64,000 nucleotides of DNA from Burkholderia sp. Nafp2/4-1b (GTDB lineage: Bacteria > Pseudomonadota > Gammaproteobacteria > Burkholderiales > Burkholderiaceae): NCBI RefSeq assembly GCF_003635165.1, contig NZ_ML058598.1, positions 52,504 through 116,503 of the forward strand. Reading direction: 5' to 3'. Shown in pieces: positions 54,667-63,516 of this stretch. Below the pieces are notes generated by a model that was given only the letters and a program-made list of their open reading frames with translations, was not told where the DNA came from and searched no databases. Both the position numbers and the translations under genes were made by a program. How positions within the stretch are numbered: the stretch's first letter is position 1; each line of letters starts with the position of its first letter.

Positions 54667-55671
54667 ATGACCATTGAGGTTTACTGCGGCGACCCAGAGG
54701 CACCGCCCAACGCGGCCGAGCAGCGCGTACTTGCGAGGATTGTCGACATTCTGCAGCGGCGCGAAGAGTCTGCCATCGTGCTATTCAACGTTCGATGTGA
54801 GGAGCGCGAATGCGACATTCTGGTCAGCACATTGGTTACGACGCTCGTCATTGAAGTGAAGCACTACCTGCAGCCCGTGGCGGGCGGCCTGACCGACGCA
54901 CACTGGACTGCACGACGCACTGGCGAGCGCTGGAAAAATCCTTGCCTTCAGGTGCGTCATACGATGCATGCGCTGAAGGACGCGTTGCGCCGCTATGCCG
55001 GTCAGGATCCTGGATATCCGCGTTGCGCGGTTCTGTTCGACGGCGGCATCCCGCCCGGTTCAGAGGTGCCGCGTAGCACGGACCGCATCGCGATCGCTGA
55101 CGATAGCGATCTCGAGAACTTGCTCGCTTGGCCGCTTATCGAGCGGAATGAAACCCGCCGATGGCCCCTCGCACTCTTACGGGCGTGGGCTCTCGAACGT
55201 GGCATGGTCCCGGTCGGCGAGTCGTTGCCGGACTCGCCTGCCCCACGTGACGTTCAACCGGTCGTGATCGAGCTAACGCCATCTTTCCAGCAGGCACCGG
55301 CTTCGCTGGTTGTTCAGGCACGACCGGAGCCCCAACCGAGCCGGCGCTTCAAGCTGACAGTTGCGGCCCTGCTGGCGATTAGTGTTATCGGCCCGTGGTG
55401 CTGGTCACGCCTACATCCCGCCGCAACCACGCAGACCGCGCAGCGCCCCAGTAAACGTGGAGCGTCGCCGCAGCGCCATTATCGACATTCGGTCGCAGCA
55501 GTGAAAGCGCCCACCGCCCCGAGCCCCTCAGCGCCTCCGATTGCCCGGCCGGTTACCACAACCGAATCACCGCCCCCCAGTGTAGGGCCTCTGCCCCCAT
55601 GCCCGACGGGCATTGACCGGCTTGGATGCGTACCAGATAGCGCAACGCTACGGCAACTCCGTGGTGGTTAA
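54667..55671 (+). CDS. NERD-domain nuclease-like membrane protein
   Basis: A 334-residue protein. Residues about 12-125 form a nuclease-related (NERD) domain with the PD-(D/E)XK-like pattern D50 (ERECDILVS), E63 and K65 (LVIEVKHYL), and a helix with VRHTMHALKDALRRYAG. One membrane span follows around residues 230-250 (LTVAALLAISVIGPWCW), then a basic, Pro/Ser-rich tail ending in a Cys-containing segment (PPCPTGIDRLGCVP). The nuclease domain would face the cytoplasm. NERD proteins are frequent in mobile and defence contexts. It starts about 320 bp after the TnsE-like gene on the same strand. Confidence 0.75.
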   Translation: MTIEVYCGDPEAPPNAAEQRVLARIVDILQRREESAIVLFNVRCEERECDILVSTLVTTLVIEVKHYLQPVAGGLTDAHWTARRTGERWKNPCLQVRHTMHALKDALRRYAGQDPGYPRCAVLFDGGIPPGSEVPRSTDRIAIADDSDLENLLAWPLIERNETRRWPLALLRAWALERGMVPVGESLPDSPAPRDVQPVVIELTPSFQQAPASLVVQARPEPQPSRRFKLTVAALLAISVIGPWCWSRLHPAATTQTAQRPSKRGASPQRHYRHSVAAVKAPTAPSPSAPPIARPVTTTESPPPSVGPLPPCPTGIDRLGCVPDSATLRQLRGG

Positions 55672-55839
55672 GGCGCGCCGAGATAGCCTGGCCCCACAGC
55701 GCGTGGGGCAAATCCGCCGCCTCTACGGTGCCGACATCCGCTCCGTCCGACTACCCCGAGCTTCCAGGGGTTGAGAAAATCGTTGTCTCGCCCGTACGAT
55801 GCAAGGCGTTACAGTTGAATCAGCAGGTAGCCCATAACC

Positions 55840-56112
55840 ATGGATGCAGCGCAGCTTCAACCCCGTGTCGCGCCGGACGGCCAAAGCATCACTTTCGTGC
55901 TGTCGAGCCGCGGTCGGAACATCGATTGCCAAGTGACGCGCGAGGTGTTGGAGCAGCACTTCTGGGTGCCATCCGGCGCCACCGAGACGCGGATTCTACG
56001 AGCGTTTGCCGACGGGCGCGGACGCATTGTGGCCGTGGCAGAGCGCAAGATGCTCTCGCACGGTGGTGAACGGGTTGTGCTGACGATGGATGACTTCAGC
56101 AACCGCCAATAA
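55840..56112 (+). CDS. DUF1488-family small protein
   Basis: A 90-residue soluble protein, FVLSSRGRNIDCQVTREVLE then QHFWVPSGATETRILRAFAD and GRIVAVAERKM, resembling the DUF1488 family widespread in Burkholderia. Function unknown. No strong ribosome-binding site precedes the ATG. It may be a chromosomal-type gene captured in the island. Confidence 0.6.
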   Translation: MDAAQLQPRVAPDGQSITFVLSSRGRNIDCQVTREVLEQHFWVPSGATETRILRAFADGRGRIVAVAERKMLSHGGERVVLTMDDFSNRQ

Positions 56113-56478
56113 GCGGGACGAAACTGGATTGCGCGGACCAGTACCTCCTTCATGGAGAAGATATATAGCAGCCAAGCTGCCTCACTCCAGGCCGTCGTTG
56201 CCGGCGCCCTTTCGTTCCACCGCGAAGGGGCCAAGATAGCGCACGTCATTTTCCCGTCGCCCGGGCGGGCCATAACATCAGGCTGCTCCAGGACTCCAGC
56301 AAAGTGACGTCGCGGGTGCGAAATAATGCTGCGGTGCGCTACGACGGCCTATAGATATGGGTGGCAATCCGTGGAGGACCAACTTGGCGGGGGGGGGGCG
56401 ACTACAAGCGAATATTTGCGCCGTCATGCCCACGCAACGCAGCTATACGAGCCAAGCCCCCGCTCATCTGCGTTGCCC
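56113..56478. other. Intergenic stretch with a ten-G tract
   Basis: About 365 bp without a credible gene. It contains a run of ten G bases at about 56389-56398, the kind of homopolymer that can vary in length by slippage or be a sequencing artefact. Confidence 0.45.
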
Positions 56479-57057
56479 ATGCCCTCCAAAACAACTCGAG
56501 AAGCTCACGCCGGAACCGTCGGCGCACTGATTTCTTTCATGTATGACTGCCGGTTCGGCGCCTCCGACCTGACGGCCGCGACCGTTTCGCTCGCGCTCGA
56601 ATACGTCTATCAACCCCACCCGCGCTTCTGGCGGGACTTCAACGTGGCATTCCTCGTCCGGGCGCTCACGCTGTGTGTTCCCGATTGGCGCGCCGCCATC
56701 AATAGCGCCGGTCATGCCTCAGGAGGCGCGACAAGGCTGCTTGCAGACATCGAGGAATACGTGCGCGTCAACGCGTTCGACGAAGCGAATGCCGAGATGC
56801 TGAGGTCGTTGCCGGTCCACACGCGACCGACGGACGGAGCCACTGCGTTCGAGTGGCTTTCCGCTCAACTGGCCAGGAAAGGAATGATGGAGGAACTCGA
56901 GCTGGCACGCCGAGACGGCGACGTCTGCGGCGAAGGTGCGCTCGATGTGTTGCACTGCCTTGAGGAAGCGGCAGCTGGTCGACCCATCGAGAGGACCGGG
57001 ACGCTCGTTGCTCGAGTGTATCGCGACGCAGTGGTGAAGGGGCATGCGGCTCACTGA
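56479..57057 (+). CDS. Hypothetical protein
   Basis: A 192-residue, mostly helical soluble protein: GTVGALISFMYDCRFGASDL, EYVYQPHPRFWRDFNVAFLV and ADIEEYVRVNAFDEANAEML. I recognise no family. ATG 56479 (MPSKTTREAH) is preferred to an in-frame start before the G tract because the residues between have no protein-like pattern. It is downstream of the DUF1488 gene on the same strand. Confidence 0.5.
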   Translation: MPSKTTREAHAGTVGALISFMYDCRFGASDLTAATVSLALEYVYQPHPRFWRDFNVAFLVRALTLCVPDWRAAINSAGHASGGATRLLADIEEYVRVNAFDEANAEMLRSLPVHTRPTDGATAFEWLSAQLARKGMMEELELARRDGDVCGEGALDVLHCLEEAAAGRPIERTGTLVARVYRDAVVKGHAAH

Positions 57058-57242
57058 GTGACCATGACACCGGGCTCAACGCATTCTTCGGGAAGCTCCG
57101 CAAGCACAAGGCGCGGCAGTATCAGAAGCTCTCTGTTCATCGAGCGAAGCCGAAGCCGCAACGCCCGGCCCAAGGTGCGCCGCCTCGAGTTGCGCGGCGA
57201 GCCAAAACAGCGGCTGGTAAGGCCTGCCGGCCGGCTCGTTCA
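57058..57242 (+). other. Basic stop-free fragment, possible gene tail
   Basis: A plus-strand frame offset from the preceding gene reads DHDTGLNAFFGKLRKHKARQ and then a Lys/Arg/Pro-rich stretch to a stop near 57262. It has no start of its own and may be the end of a lost or frameshifted gene. Confidence 0.3.
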
Positions 57243-57872
57243 TCAAGACGGGTTCGCTAACCGTACGTTTCGCCGCTTAATGCCGTCGATAAGTAATGAG
57301 ATCGCGGTCCCAAGCAGTTCGTCTATGTGATCGATATCTAAGCGAAGACTGTCAGCGCGCCACATTAGACTGATAACGCCATTCATCATTGCCCATAGCG
57401 CTGTCGCCGCCTGGTCCGGTACAACAGCCGCATGCGCCCATCCCTCCTTGATGCCCCGGTCGATCAACGCAGCCAGCTTGGCGTTCTGCTGTCGAATCAA
57501 AGCAGCGATGCGGATTAGGGCTTCCGGTTCGTCAGGTGGCTCAACAAGAATGCGAAATTGATGCGGGCGTTCCTTGGCAAAACTCGCATAGGCGGCCGCA
57601 ACGCAGCGTAGCTTCTCCTCCACATCGCCATCGGCCGCATACGCCGCATCCATATATTGGCGATTCTCGTCCAGCGCGCGCTCCGCGACGGCAATGAGCA
57701 GCGCGGAGCGCCCCCCCACCCGGTTGTAGACCGTCTGCATCGCGACATCCGCACGAGTCGCGACTGCTTCCGGTGTGACGGCGTTCGGGCCGCCCTCCAT
57801 AAGCAACGCCTCGGCACCTTGCAGGATGGCCAGCCGCGTAGCGGCTGCCCGACGCTGAGTTCTCGACTCCAT
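57243..57872 (-). CDS. TetR-family transcriptional regulator
   Basis: A 209-residue TetR protein. The HTH is AILQGAEALLMEGGPNAVTP then EAVATRADVAMQTVYNRVGG. The C-terminal ligand domain is of the type with FAKERPHQFRILVEPPDEPE. ATG 57872 (MESRTQRRAA) is used; the upstream extension reaches into the divergent promoter. It faces the alpha/beta hydrolase gene at 57933 and probably represses the hydrolase-SDR pair. Short direct repeats ACTCCAAA and ACTCCAAC lie in the gap. Confidence 0.88.
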   Translation of the reverse strand: MESRTQRRAAATRLAILQGAEALLMEGGPNAVTPEAVATRADVAMQTVYNRVGGRSALLIAVAERALDENRQYMDAAYAADGDVEEKLRCVAAAYASFAKERPHQFRILVEPPDEPEALIRIAALIRQQNAKLAALIDRGIKEGWAHAAVVPDQAATALWAMMNGVISLMWRADSLRLDIDHIDELLGTAISLLIDGIKRRNVRLANPS

Positions 57873-57932
57873 CTGGGGCTTTCCCGTATTAACTAGATTC
57901 CACTCCAAACTTAGAATGGACTCCAACATTGG

Positions 57933-58889
57933 ATGAAAACCCATTCTCTCACACCCTCGAGGGCGCGTATGGCGAGCCGGACAAGCGTGGAGTTTCTAGT
58001 CGGCGACCGCGGACAGCGGTGTCGTGGGTGGCTGTACGAGCCCCATGGAGAAGGACCGTTTCCGGTCATCGTGATGGCGCATGGCATCGGCGGAATCAAG
58101 GAGATGCGGCTGGATGCCTTTGCGCAACGCTTTTGCGCGAGTGGGTACGCATGCCTCGTATTCGACTATCGCCATTTCGGTGATAGTGACGGCTGGCCTC
58201 GGCAATTGCTCGATATCAATAGGCAGCTGGAGGACTGGTCGAGCGCGATCGCTTTCGTTCGTGGAAATTGCAAGTTCCGTCAGGACCAAGTGGTGCTGTG
58301 GGGGACCTCGTTTGGAGGCGGCCATGTGATTTTCTCCGCTGCCCGCGACCGCGCTGTCGCCGCCGCGATCGCGCAATGCCCGTTCACCGACGGTGTCGCG
58401 TCGCTGTTCGCATTGAACTGGCGTACCGCGGTCAAGGTATCGGGGCTCGCTCTATGGGACGTACTGCGATCCCTCTTCGGCATGTCACCCGTGATGCTGG
58501 CAACAGCTGGCCCACCGGGTTCTGCCGCACTGATGACTGCCAGAGACGCATTGGATGGCTATCTCGCCCTAGTGCCCGCCGGCACTCCATTTCGCAATCA
58601 AGTCGCAGCGCGCATCGGCCTAAACATCGTTCGGCACAGACCCGGACGCAAAGCGGGAAATATCTCGTGCCCGGTGCTGTTTTGCGTTTGCGAAACCGAC
58701 TCGGTCGCCCCACCCGGACCGACGAAACGATACGCCAAGCTCGCCCCTCGGGGCGAGGTACGCTCATATCAGGCAGGCCACTTTGACATCTATGTGGGAA
58801 AAGACTTCGAGCAGGTTGTCTCCGATCAACTCGAGTTTCTGCGACGCCACATTCCAACGAAGCAAGAGGGTGCACATGTCGAACTATAA
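57933..58889 (+). CDS. Alpha/beta hydrolase
   Basis: A 318-residue serine hydrolase. Oxyanion region VIVMAHGIGGIKEMRLDAFA, nucleophile elbow GTSFGG, acid in VCETDSVAPPGPTKRYAKLA and His in YQAGHFDIYVG give a complete triad. Family members hydrolyse esters, lactones or acyl groups; the YDYRHFGDSDG-like segment is typical of the acetyl-xylan-esterase/dienelactone-hydrolase style. Its end overlaps the next gene by 14 bp, so the two are co-translated. The substrate is unknown. Confidence 0.85.
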   Translation: MKTHSLTPSRARMASRTSVEFLVGDRGQRCRGWLYEPHGEGPFPVIVMAHGIGGIKEMRLDAFAQRFCASGYACLVFDYRHFGDSDGWPRQLLDINRQLEDWSSAIAFVRGNCKFRQDQVVLWGTSFGGGHVIFSAARDRAVAAAIAQCPFTDGVASLFALNWRTAVKVSGLALWDVLRSLFGMSPVMLATAGPPGSAALMTARDALDGYLALVPAGTPFRNQVAARIGLNIVRHRPGRKAGNISCPVLFCVCETDSVAPPGPTKRYAKLAPRGEVRSYQAGHFDIYVGKDFEQVVSDQLEFLRRHIPTKQEGAHVEL

Positions 58890-59745
58890 ATTGACGAACA
58901 AAGTGGTGGCCATTACCGGCTCTACCGGTGGCTTGGGGTCTGCCTTGGCGGAGGCCCTGCACGTGCGGGGGGCGCGCCTCGCACTTTTCGATCTCGAGGC
59001 TGACAAGCTTGCAGCACAGATTCGCCGCTTCGGCCACCCATCCGTCGCTGTTGGCTGGACCGCCGACGTTCGACGCTTCGATAGCCTCACCGAGGCAATG
59101 ACCAAGGCCGCAGACCACTTCGGTCAAGTCGATGTCGTTATCGCAAATGCAGGCATCGATACCATGGCTCCAATGGCCACCATCGAACCGGCGGCGTTCG
59201 ATCGCGTGATCGACGTGAACCTCAATGGCGTGTGGCGAACGTTTCGAGCCGGCCTGCCGCATGTGCAGCAACAGCGAGGGTACCTATTGGCAATTTCGTC
59301 GATGGCCGCGTTCGTGCATTCGCCATTGCAGGCGTCGTATACGGCCAGCAAAGCAGGGGTCTGGGCGATGTGCGACAGTATCCGCCTCGAACTCCGCCAT
59401 TTAGGCGTAGGTGTCGGCAGCGCACATCCGACGTTCTTCCCCACTCCCATGATGGACGATGTCGTCGCCGATCCAGCAGGCCGGGCATTGTGGGGGGGCA
59501 ATGATCGAGGTCTCTGGAAAATGATCCCGCGCGAGCGCGTCGTGCAAGACATCGTGGCTGGAATCGAGAGACGCGCAGAAATGATTGTCATCCCGAAGGC
59601 AAATTCCGTCGTAGCCAGGGCGCCCGGCGTCTTCAAACGCATCATCGAACGTGCCGCCTTTCGGGGTAAGGATATCGAACAAGCAGTCCACCTGGCATCA
59701 GCCACAGGCTGGAACGAATCCGCCATACGCTCCGCAAGGAAGTAA
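58876..59745 (+). CDS. Short-chain dehydrogenase/reductase
   Basis: A 289-residue SDR with TGSTGGLGSAL (cofactor loop), the NNAG equivalent IANAG, catalytic Ser in LAISSMAAFVHS and YTASKAG with Tyr and Lys. ATG 58876, preceded by AAGAGGG, lies inside the end of the hydrolase gene. A D in the cofactor pocket (LFDLEADKL) suggests NAD preference. It probably acts with the hydrolase on one substrate, for example an ester-derived alcohol. Confidence 0.9.
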   Translation: MSNYKLTNKVVAITGSTGGLGSALAEALHVRGARLALFDLEADKLAAQIRRFGHPSVAVGWTADVRRFDSLTEAMTKAADHFGQVDVVIANAGIDTMAPMATIEPAAFDRVIDVNLNGVWRTFRAGLPHVQQQRGYLLAISSMAAFVHSPLQASYTASKAGVWAMCDSIRLELRHLGVGVGSAHPTFFPTPMMDDVVADPAGRALWGGNDRGLWKMIPRERVVQDIVAGIERRAEMIVIPKANSVVARAPGVFKRIIERAAFRGKDIEQAVHLASATGWNESAIRSARK

Positions 59746-59939
59746 AGCACTGCACCGTCACTGCGAAATCGGTCTGCATCGTGACCTACGAAATCAAAAG
59801 GTCACCGTGGTCGTCACGACGTTACATGCAACATCGGGCAGCGCCGGGAACGGCGCTGCGGGACTGTACAGAAGGCGGCTCGGCAAGGACTTGACGCAGC
59901 ATTGTCGGACCACCAGCACGATCGCCTCATCGAGCTCAC
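59746..59939. other. Intergenic stretch, nothing recognised
   Basis: No gene, repeat or hairpin is supported between the SDR stop and the promoter region that follows at 59940. Confidence 0.4.
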
Positions 59940-59967
59940 TTGCAACTGACCAACTAGTTGGTATACT
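59940..59967 (+). promoter_or_regulatory. Operator-promoter of the OsmC-like gene
   Basis: TTGCAA (-35) and TATACT (-10) are 16 bp apart. The spacer is filled by the perfect 14-bp palindrome ACCAACTAGTTGGT (59949-59962), of the form bound by TetR-family repressors. It precedes the OsmC-like gene by about 120 bp. The TetR gene at 61871 is the nearest candidate repressor. Confidence 0.7.
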
Positions 59968-60086
59968 GCGTTCGTACGATCAGTGTCCGAGGAAGTAATC
60001 AGATCAATCGAGCTTTGGGGCAATGTCCCTCAATTCAGACTGTTTCACCTCGAGATAATTTTTAGGCATTCAAATTAGGTGCTTCT

Positions 60087-60635
60087 ATGAATCTAAACGG
60101 AATTGATGTTTCAGCTCTCAACGCAATCGTGGAAGGCGTCGCGAGCAATCCCGGCTCAGCAACCGCTGCATTTAGGGTCAAGACTGAATGGCAAGGCCAA
60201 ACCAATACGGTTGCCACCGTGTCCGAGTACACCCTCTTTGACAAGAAATATTCTCGTCATTTCGAGATCGCCGCAGACGAACCGCGCGAGCTCCTCGGCA
60301 ATAATAGCGCGCCGAATCCGCAAGAGCTTTTGATGGCGGCCCTCAATGCCTGTATGTCGGTCGGCTTCGCGGCGAATGCGGCCGCGATGGGCATCAAGCT
60401 AGAAAAACTGGAAATAGAAACGGAAGGTCAATTGGATCTCCGCGGCTTTTTGGGGCTTGATCCGACAATCAAACCGGGATACGAGGAAGTGCGCTATACG
60501 GTCCGCATCAAGTCCGACGCGTCGCGCGAGCAAATAGAGCAGTTGCACCAAGTAGTAGTGAATACATCCCCGAATTTTTCAAACTTTGCGACGCCGATTC
60601 GAATGATCTCGAGCCTCGTCATTGACAATACTTAA
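60087..60635 (+). CDS. OsmC-family protein with a single Cys
   Basis: A 182-residue OsmC/Ohr-fold protein. The conserved segment is PNPQELLMAALNACMSVGFA with C89 at the peroxidatic position. The second, resolving Cys of Ohr and OsmC is absent; its place reads NTSPNFSNF, and the protein has no other Cys. It may therefore use an external thiol or not be a peroxidase. The strong TetR-type operator upstream suggests induction by a reactive compound. A thiol oxidoreductase gene follows at 60720. Confidence 0.85.
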   Translation: MNLNGIDVSALNAIVEGVASNPGSATAAFRVKTEWQGQTNTVATVSEYTLFDKKYSRHFEIAADEPRELLGNNSAPNPQELLMAALNACMSVGFAANAAAMGIKLEKLEIETEGQLDLRGFLGLDPTIKPGYEEVRYTVRIKSDASREQIEQLHQVVVNTSPNFSNFATPIRMISSLVIDNT

Positions 60636-60719
60636 GCGCCCCAACTGATAATGGCGAGGGGATCGTATGTCGCACGATTTACAGCGGGCCGCGTAGGCCG
60701 TTAATGAACATCATCTGCC

Positions 60720-61430
60720 ATGTCGAAACCCAAGCTTATTTATGCCACAGATTTTTATTGTGTCTGGTGCTATGCCTTCTCGCCTGTCGTGCAAAAAATA
60801 GCCAAGCACTTCGGCGATGACCTAGATATTCAGATCATCGTCGGCGACATGCTGTCAAAACCGACGCCGATAACAGACCTATTCTCCGGCGCCGGCGACC
60901 CGATGGAGGTTCATAGTCGGATAACTGCCGTTACCGGCGAGAGCTTTGGCAACGCATATCTCAGCAAAATAAAGATAATGAAAAGAGAGCCGTGGAAGAT
61001 CGAATCCGCAGTGCCAGCCAAGGCAATGCTGGCGATGCGACGAATCAAGCCCGGGTGGGATTTCATTATCCATGAAAGAATCTTAAGCGCTTACTATCAG
61101 CTCGGGAAAAACATAAGCCATATTGAGACCTACGAATTCATTACCGATGGATTGTCGATCGACTTCAAGGACTTTACCGCTGCGCTCGATAGCCCAGAAA
61201 TTGAGTCTGACTTTCGCTTAGGGCGCGAACATCTTGAAGGAAAATCGATACATGATTTTCCAACATTAGCCGTCGAATTTGAGCATGGTCGCACAATACC
61301 ACTATCGATAGGATTCAATCTGTTCCTGAAGGTGTCGTCCGGTCTGAGAGACTTATTGAGAGTAAGTGGTCGACCAGCCAATGTAACGAGTACGTCGCAC
61401 TGTTTGGATGGCCCGAAAAGCCGAGCTTGA
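60720..61430 (+). CDS. DsbA-family thiol oxidoreductase (FrnE-like)
   Basis: A 236-residue thioredoxin-fold protein of the DsbA/FrnE branch with active site C14-VW-C17 (DFYCVWCYAFSP) near the N-terminus and no signal peptide, hence cytoplasmic. The helical insert (AVPAKAMLAMRRIKPGWDF) and the cis-Pro region IHDFPTLAVEF are present. Codon use is A/T-richer than the chromosome. It follows the OsmC-like gene and may reduce or resolve it, which is inference from adjacency and its missing Cys. Confidence 0.85.
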   Translation: MSKPKLIYATDFYCVWCYAFSPVVQKIAKHFGDDLDIQIIVGDMLSKPTPITDLFSGAGDPMEVHSRITAVTGESFGNAYLSKIKIMKREPWKIESAVPAKAMLAMRRIKPGWDFIIHERILSAYYQLGKNISHIETYEFITDGLSIDFKDFTAALDSPEIESDFRLGREHLEGKSIHDFPTLAVEFEHGRTIPLSIGFNLFLKVSSGLRDLLRVSGRPANVTSTSHCLDGPKSRA

Positions 61431-61870
61431 ACCTCGGTTTAGCGTGTGGCTAGTCGCGACAAGCACCGCTCGCGTATGCGCAACACCGGATTCGTCAATA
61501 TGTAATCGCCCTCCGCGATTGCGCTCGAACCGATGACAGCGAGAAGATTGCATTCCATGCAGCCGACGTTGCCAGAACCGTATTGCGCGCAGTAGACGCA
61601 GCGCGCTTGATAAATCCGTGGCGAGCAAATTGTGCTGGCGTCTTCGCCGAGAACTCTATGTACGAGTCAAATGCGTCGATTTGATGCCCAGCTCGACTCT
61701 CTACTGCGCGCGGCCGGTCGACACAAGAGCCATGCTACCTCCGGATGCCCGCATCCCCGCCTGCCTCATCGGCCCGGTGACGGCTATGGTCGCCAACAAC
61801 GCACCGGCGCCGCCCCGTATCCGGAAACGATGCGAACGCGGTCAGCGACGCGACCGCGAAGATGCGGACC
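61431..61870. other. Intergenic stretch, no gene recognised
   Basis: About 440 bp with several overlapping short frames but no protein family, ribosome-binding site or repeat that I can support. Confidence 0.4.
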
Positions 61871-62518
61871 TCAGGTCGATATCGAGGAAATAAAAATCGC
61901 GCCGACTTGAGCAGGCCCCGGGACAGAGCCGACCCCTCGCCCCACAATCATGGCCCCTTCGAGAATGCTCAGGCACGCCTCAGCAAGTGCGTTCGCATTT
62001 TGCGAGTCAATAATCTTGCCCTCCGCCTGGCCCCGCTCGATGACTTCCGCTAACCAACTGAGATTGACAGAAAAAAACCGATTGACTTCCACAGCCACCG
62101 AGTCAGGAAGGGACGCCATTTCCGCGCCGAGCATCCCGCATAGGCATAGCTTTTGGTCCTGTCGATAAGTTCGCTCAAAAAGCTCGGTGTACGCGAGAAG
62201 TCGATCAACTGGACTTTGATAGCGCCCCTCGATTGCCAGCAGTTCCTCACGAAAACGATGCGTGTAACGCTGAGCTACGACTACTACCAGCTCCTCTTTC
62301 CTGGGAAAGTGATGGTGTATCCCAGGTTTTTTGATGCCGACCAGTCGTGCAACATCGTCATATGAAAAACCCGTATATCCGAACCGTTGGACAAGATCTT
62401 CCGCCGCATCGACCACTCGCTCGGCGGGCTCCGATATCTCCGAGAAGTGCTTGAATTTGACGCCGTGTTCCTTGCTAGGCCTCGAACCCATCTGGTTCGA
62501 TTCGCTTCGTGCGCTCAT
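61871..62518 (-). CDS. TetR-family transcriptional regulator
   Basis: A 215-residue TetR protein with HTH ERVVDAAEDLVQRFGYTGFS then VARLVGIKKPGIHHHFPRKE. The ligand domain has the pair CLCG (QKLCLCGMLGAEM), as in Cys-sensing AcuR/NemR-like regulators that respond to electrophiles. The start may be the first ATG or the ATG nine codons later. It is the likely repressor of the OsmC-like/DsbA-like genes through the palindrome at 59949. Confidence 0.85.
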   Translation of the reverse strand: MSARSESNQMGSRPSKEHGVKFKHFSEISEPAERVVDAAEDLVQRFGYTGFSYDDVARLVGIKKPGIHHHFPRKEELVVVVAQRYTHRFREELLAIEGRYQSPVDRLLAYTELFERTYRQDQKLCLCGMLGAEMASLPDSVAVEVNRFFSVNLSWLAEVIERGQAEGKIIDSQNANALAEACLSILEGAMIVGRGVGSVPGPAQVGAIFISSIST

Positions 62519-62899
62519 AGGATGAAATCACACCAAATACACATGATGAACATCCTAACATAATCTGACAGCTACCATCCGATTGGTCGGCGACCACGGG
62601 ATGCGTTGACGGCTGCCCTCTTCATGTCCGTGGGCACAGATGGGGAACCTCGTTCCGTTCATCTCCGGCAATATCTGAGCTCAATGACGCGTCACGGGTT
62701 CGCACGATCCCCTACTGCGACGCCCTATCCCCGTCATGCGCACAAATGCGAATGAATTCTGACGGATCTCCCCAAGGGCCAACGACGCTCAAGGGCAGCC
62801 CTGCGGTCTCGAGTCATAAGCGCTTCTGCAGCCAGGGAGATCGCGCAGGCCCAGTGCGTCGAAACTTCATCCTGCCGAATTACAGTTTAGCTTTTCGTT
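62519..62899. other. Intergenic stretch, no gene recognised
   Basis: About 380 bp upstream of the TetR gene on one side. The small frames lack features. No copy of the ACCAACTAGTTGGT palindrome was seen here, so autoregulation through that site is not supported. Confidence 0.4.
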
Positions 62900-62940
62900 A
62901 TGCGGGCCTTCCAGCCAGGCTCATCTGGGAAGGCCCGCAT
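62900..62940 (-). terminator. Perfect 13-bp stem-loop after the BON gene
   Basis: ATGCGGGCCTTCC (62900-62912) and GGAAGGCCCGCAT (62928-62940) form a perfect stem with a 15-base loop, 7 bp past the BON-protein stop. There is no U-run on either strand, so it is terminator-like rather than a textbook terminator. Confidence 0.5.
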
Positions 62941-62947
62941 TGGGGCA

Positions 62948-63304
62948 TTAGTGACCGGTGGGGCGAATCGACAACGCGTTAGTCACTGCGGTTGCGCCAG
63001 GTACCGTCTGCGCAATCTGCGTTGCCTTATCAACTTGCTGTTGCTCCGGTACCGAGCCTTGCAATATCACTGCACCGTTCTTCGCACGCACCGTAATGTG
63101 CGAGACACTGACGTCCTTCGATTTCGAAAGCGCACGGCGCACCTGTCTCGCGAGAAGACGATCCGCGTTCTTTGCCGCCTTGATCTCTTGCTTATTGCTG
63201 GGTTGTGCCGGCACGTCAACATCGCTCGACTGTGCCTGAGCATTGATCGCCGCAAAAACGACCAGGGCACCAGCAACCAACTTGGTTACTTGAACTGCTT
63301 TCAT
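62948..63304 (-). CDS. Periplasmic BON-domain protein
   Basis: A 118-residue protein with a signal peptide (TKLVAGALVVFAAINAQAQ) and one BON domain at about residues 48-115 (ITVRAKNGAVILQGSVPEQQ, VPGATAVTNALSI). BON proteins of this type sit in the periplasm and are linked to envelope stress. It is separate from the cytoplasmic three-BON protein at 18873. Confidence 0.88.
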   Translation of the reverse strand: MKAVQVTKLVAGALVVFAAINAQAQSSDVDVPAQPSNKQEIKAAKNADRLLARQVRRALSKSKDVSVSHITVRAKNGAVILQGSVPEQQQVDKATQIAQTVPGATAVTNALSIRPTGH

Positions 63305-63516
63305 TCACTTTCTCCAGTGGGCGGAAGCTACGACTGCGCCGCACAAAATGGGCGCCATCAGTCGTCCCGCAAATCACGTTGGTTATGACCTCACGCAGTC
63401 ACCGAGCTAACGAAATGGCCCCAGCGCGAGAAATCGACGTCAATCAGCTTACTGATGCAATGAGAGAGATACGGCCGCCTTGGCGCATATTTGACGGTCT
63501 GCCTGGCGGCATCGGC

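Noticed and set aside
62900..62940. Perfect stem-loop as an attachment site or IS end
   Set aside because: There is no flanking duplication or transposase, and its position right after a stop codon suits a terminator.
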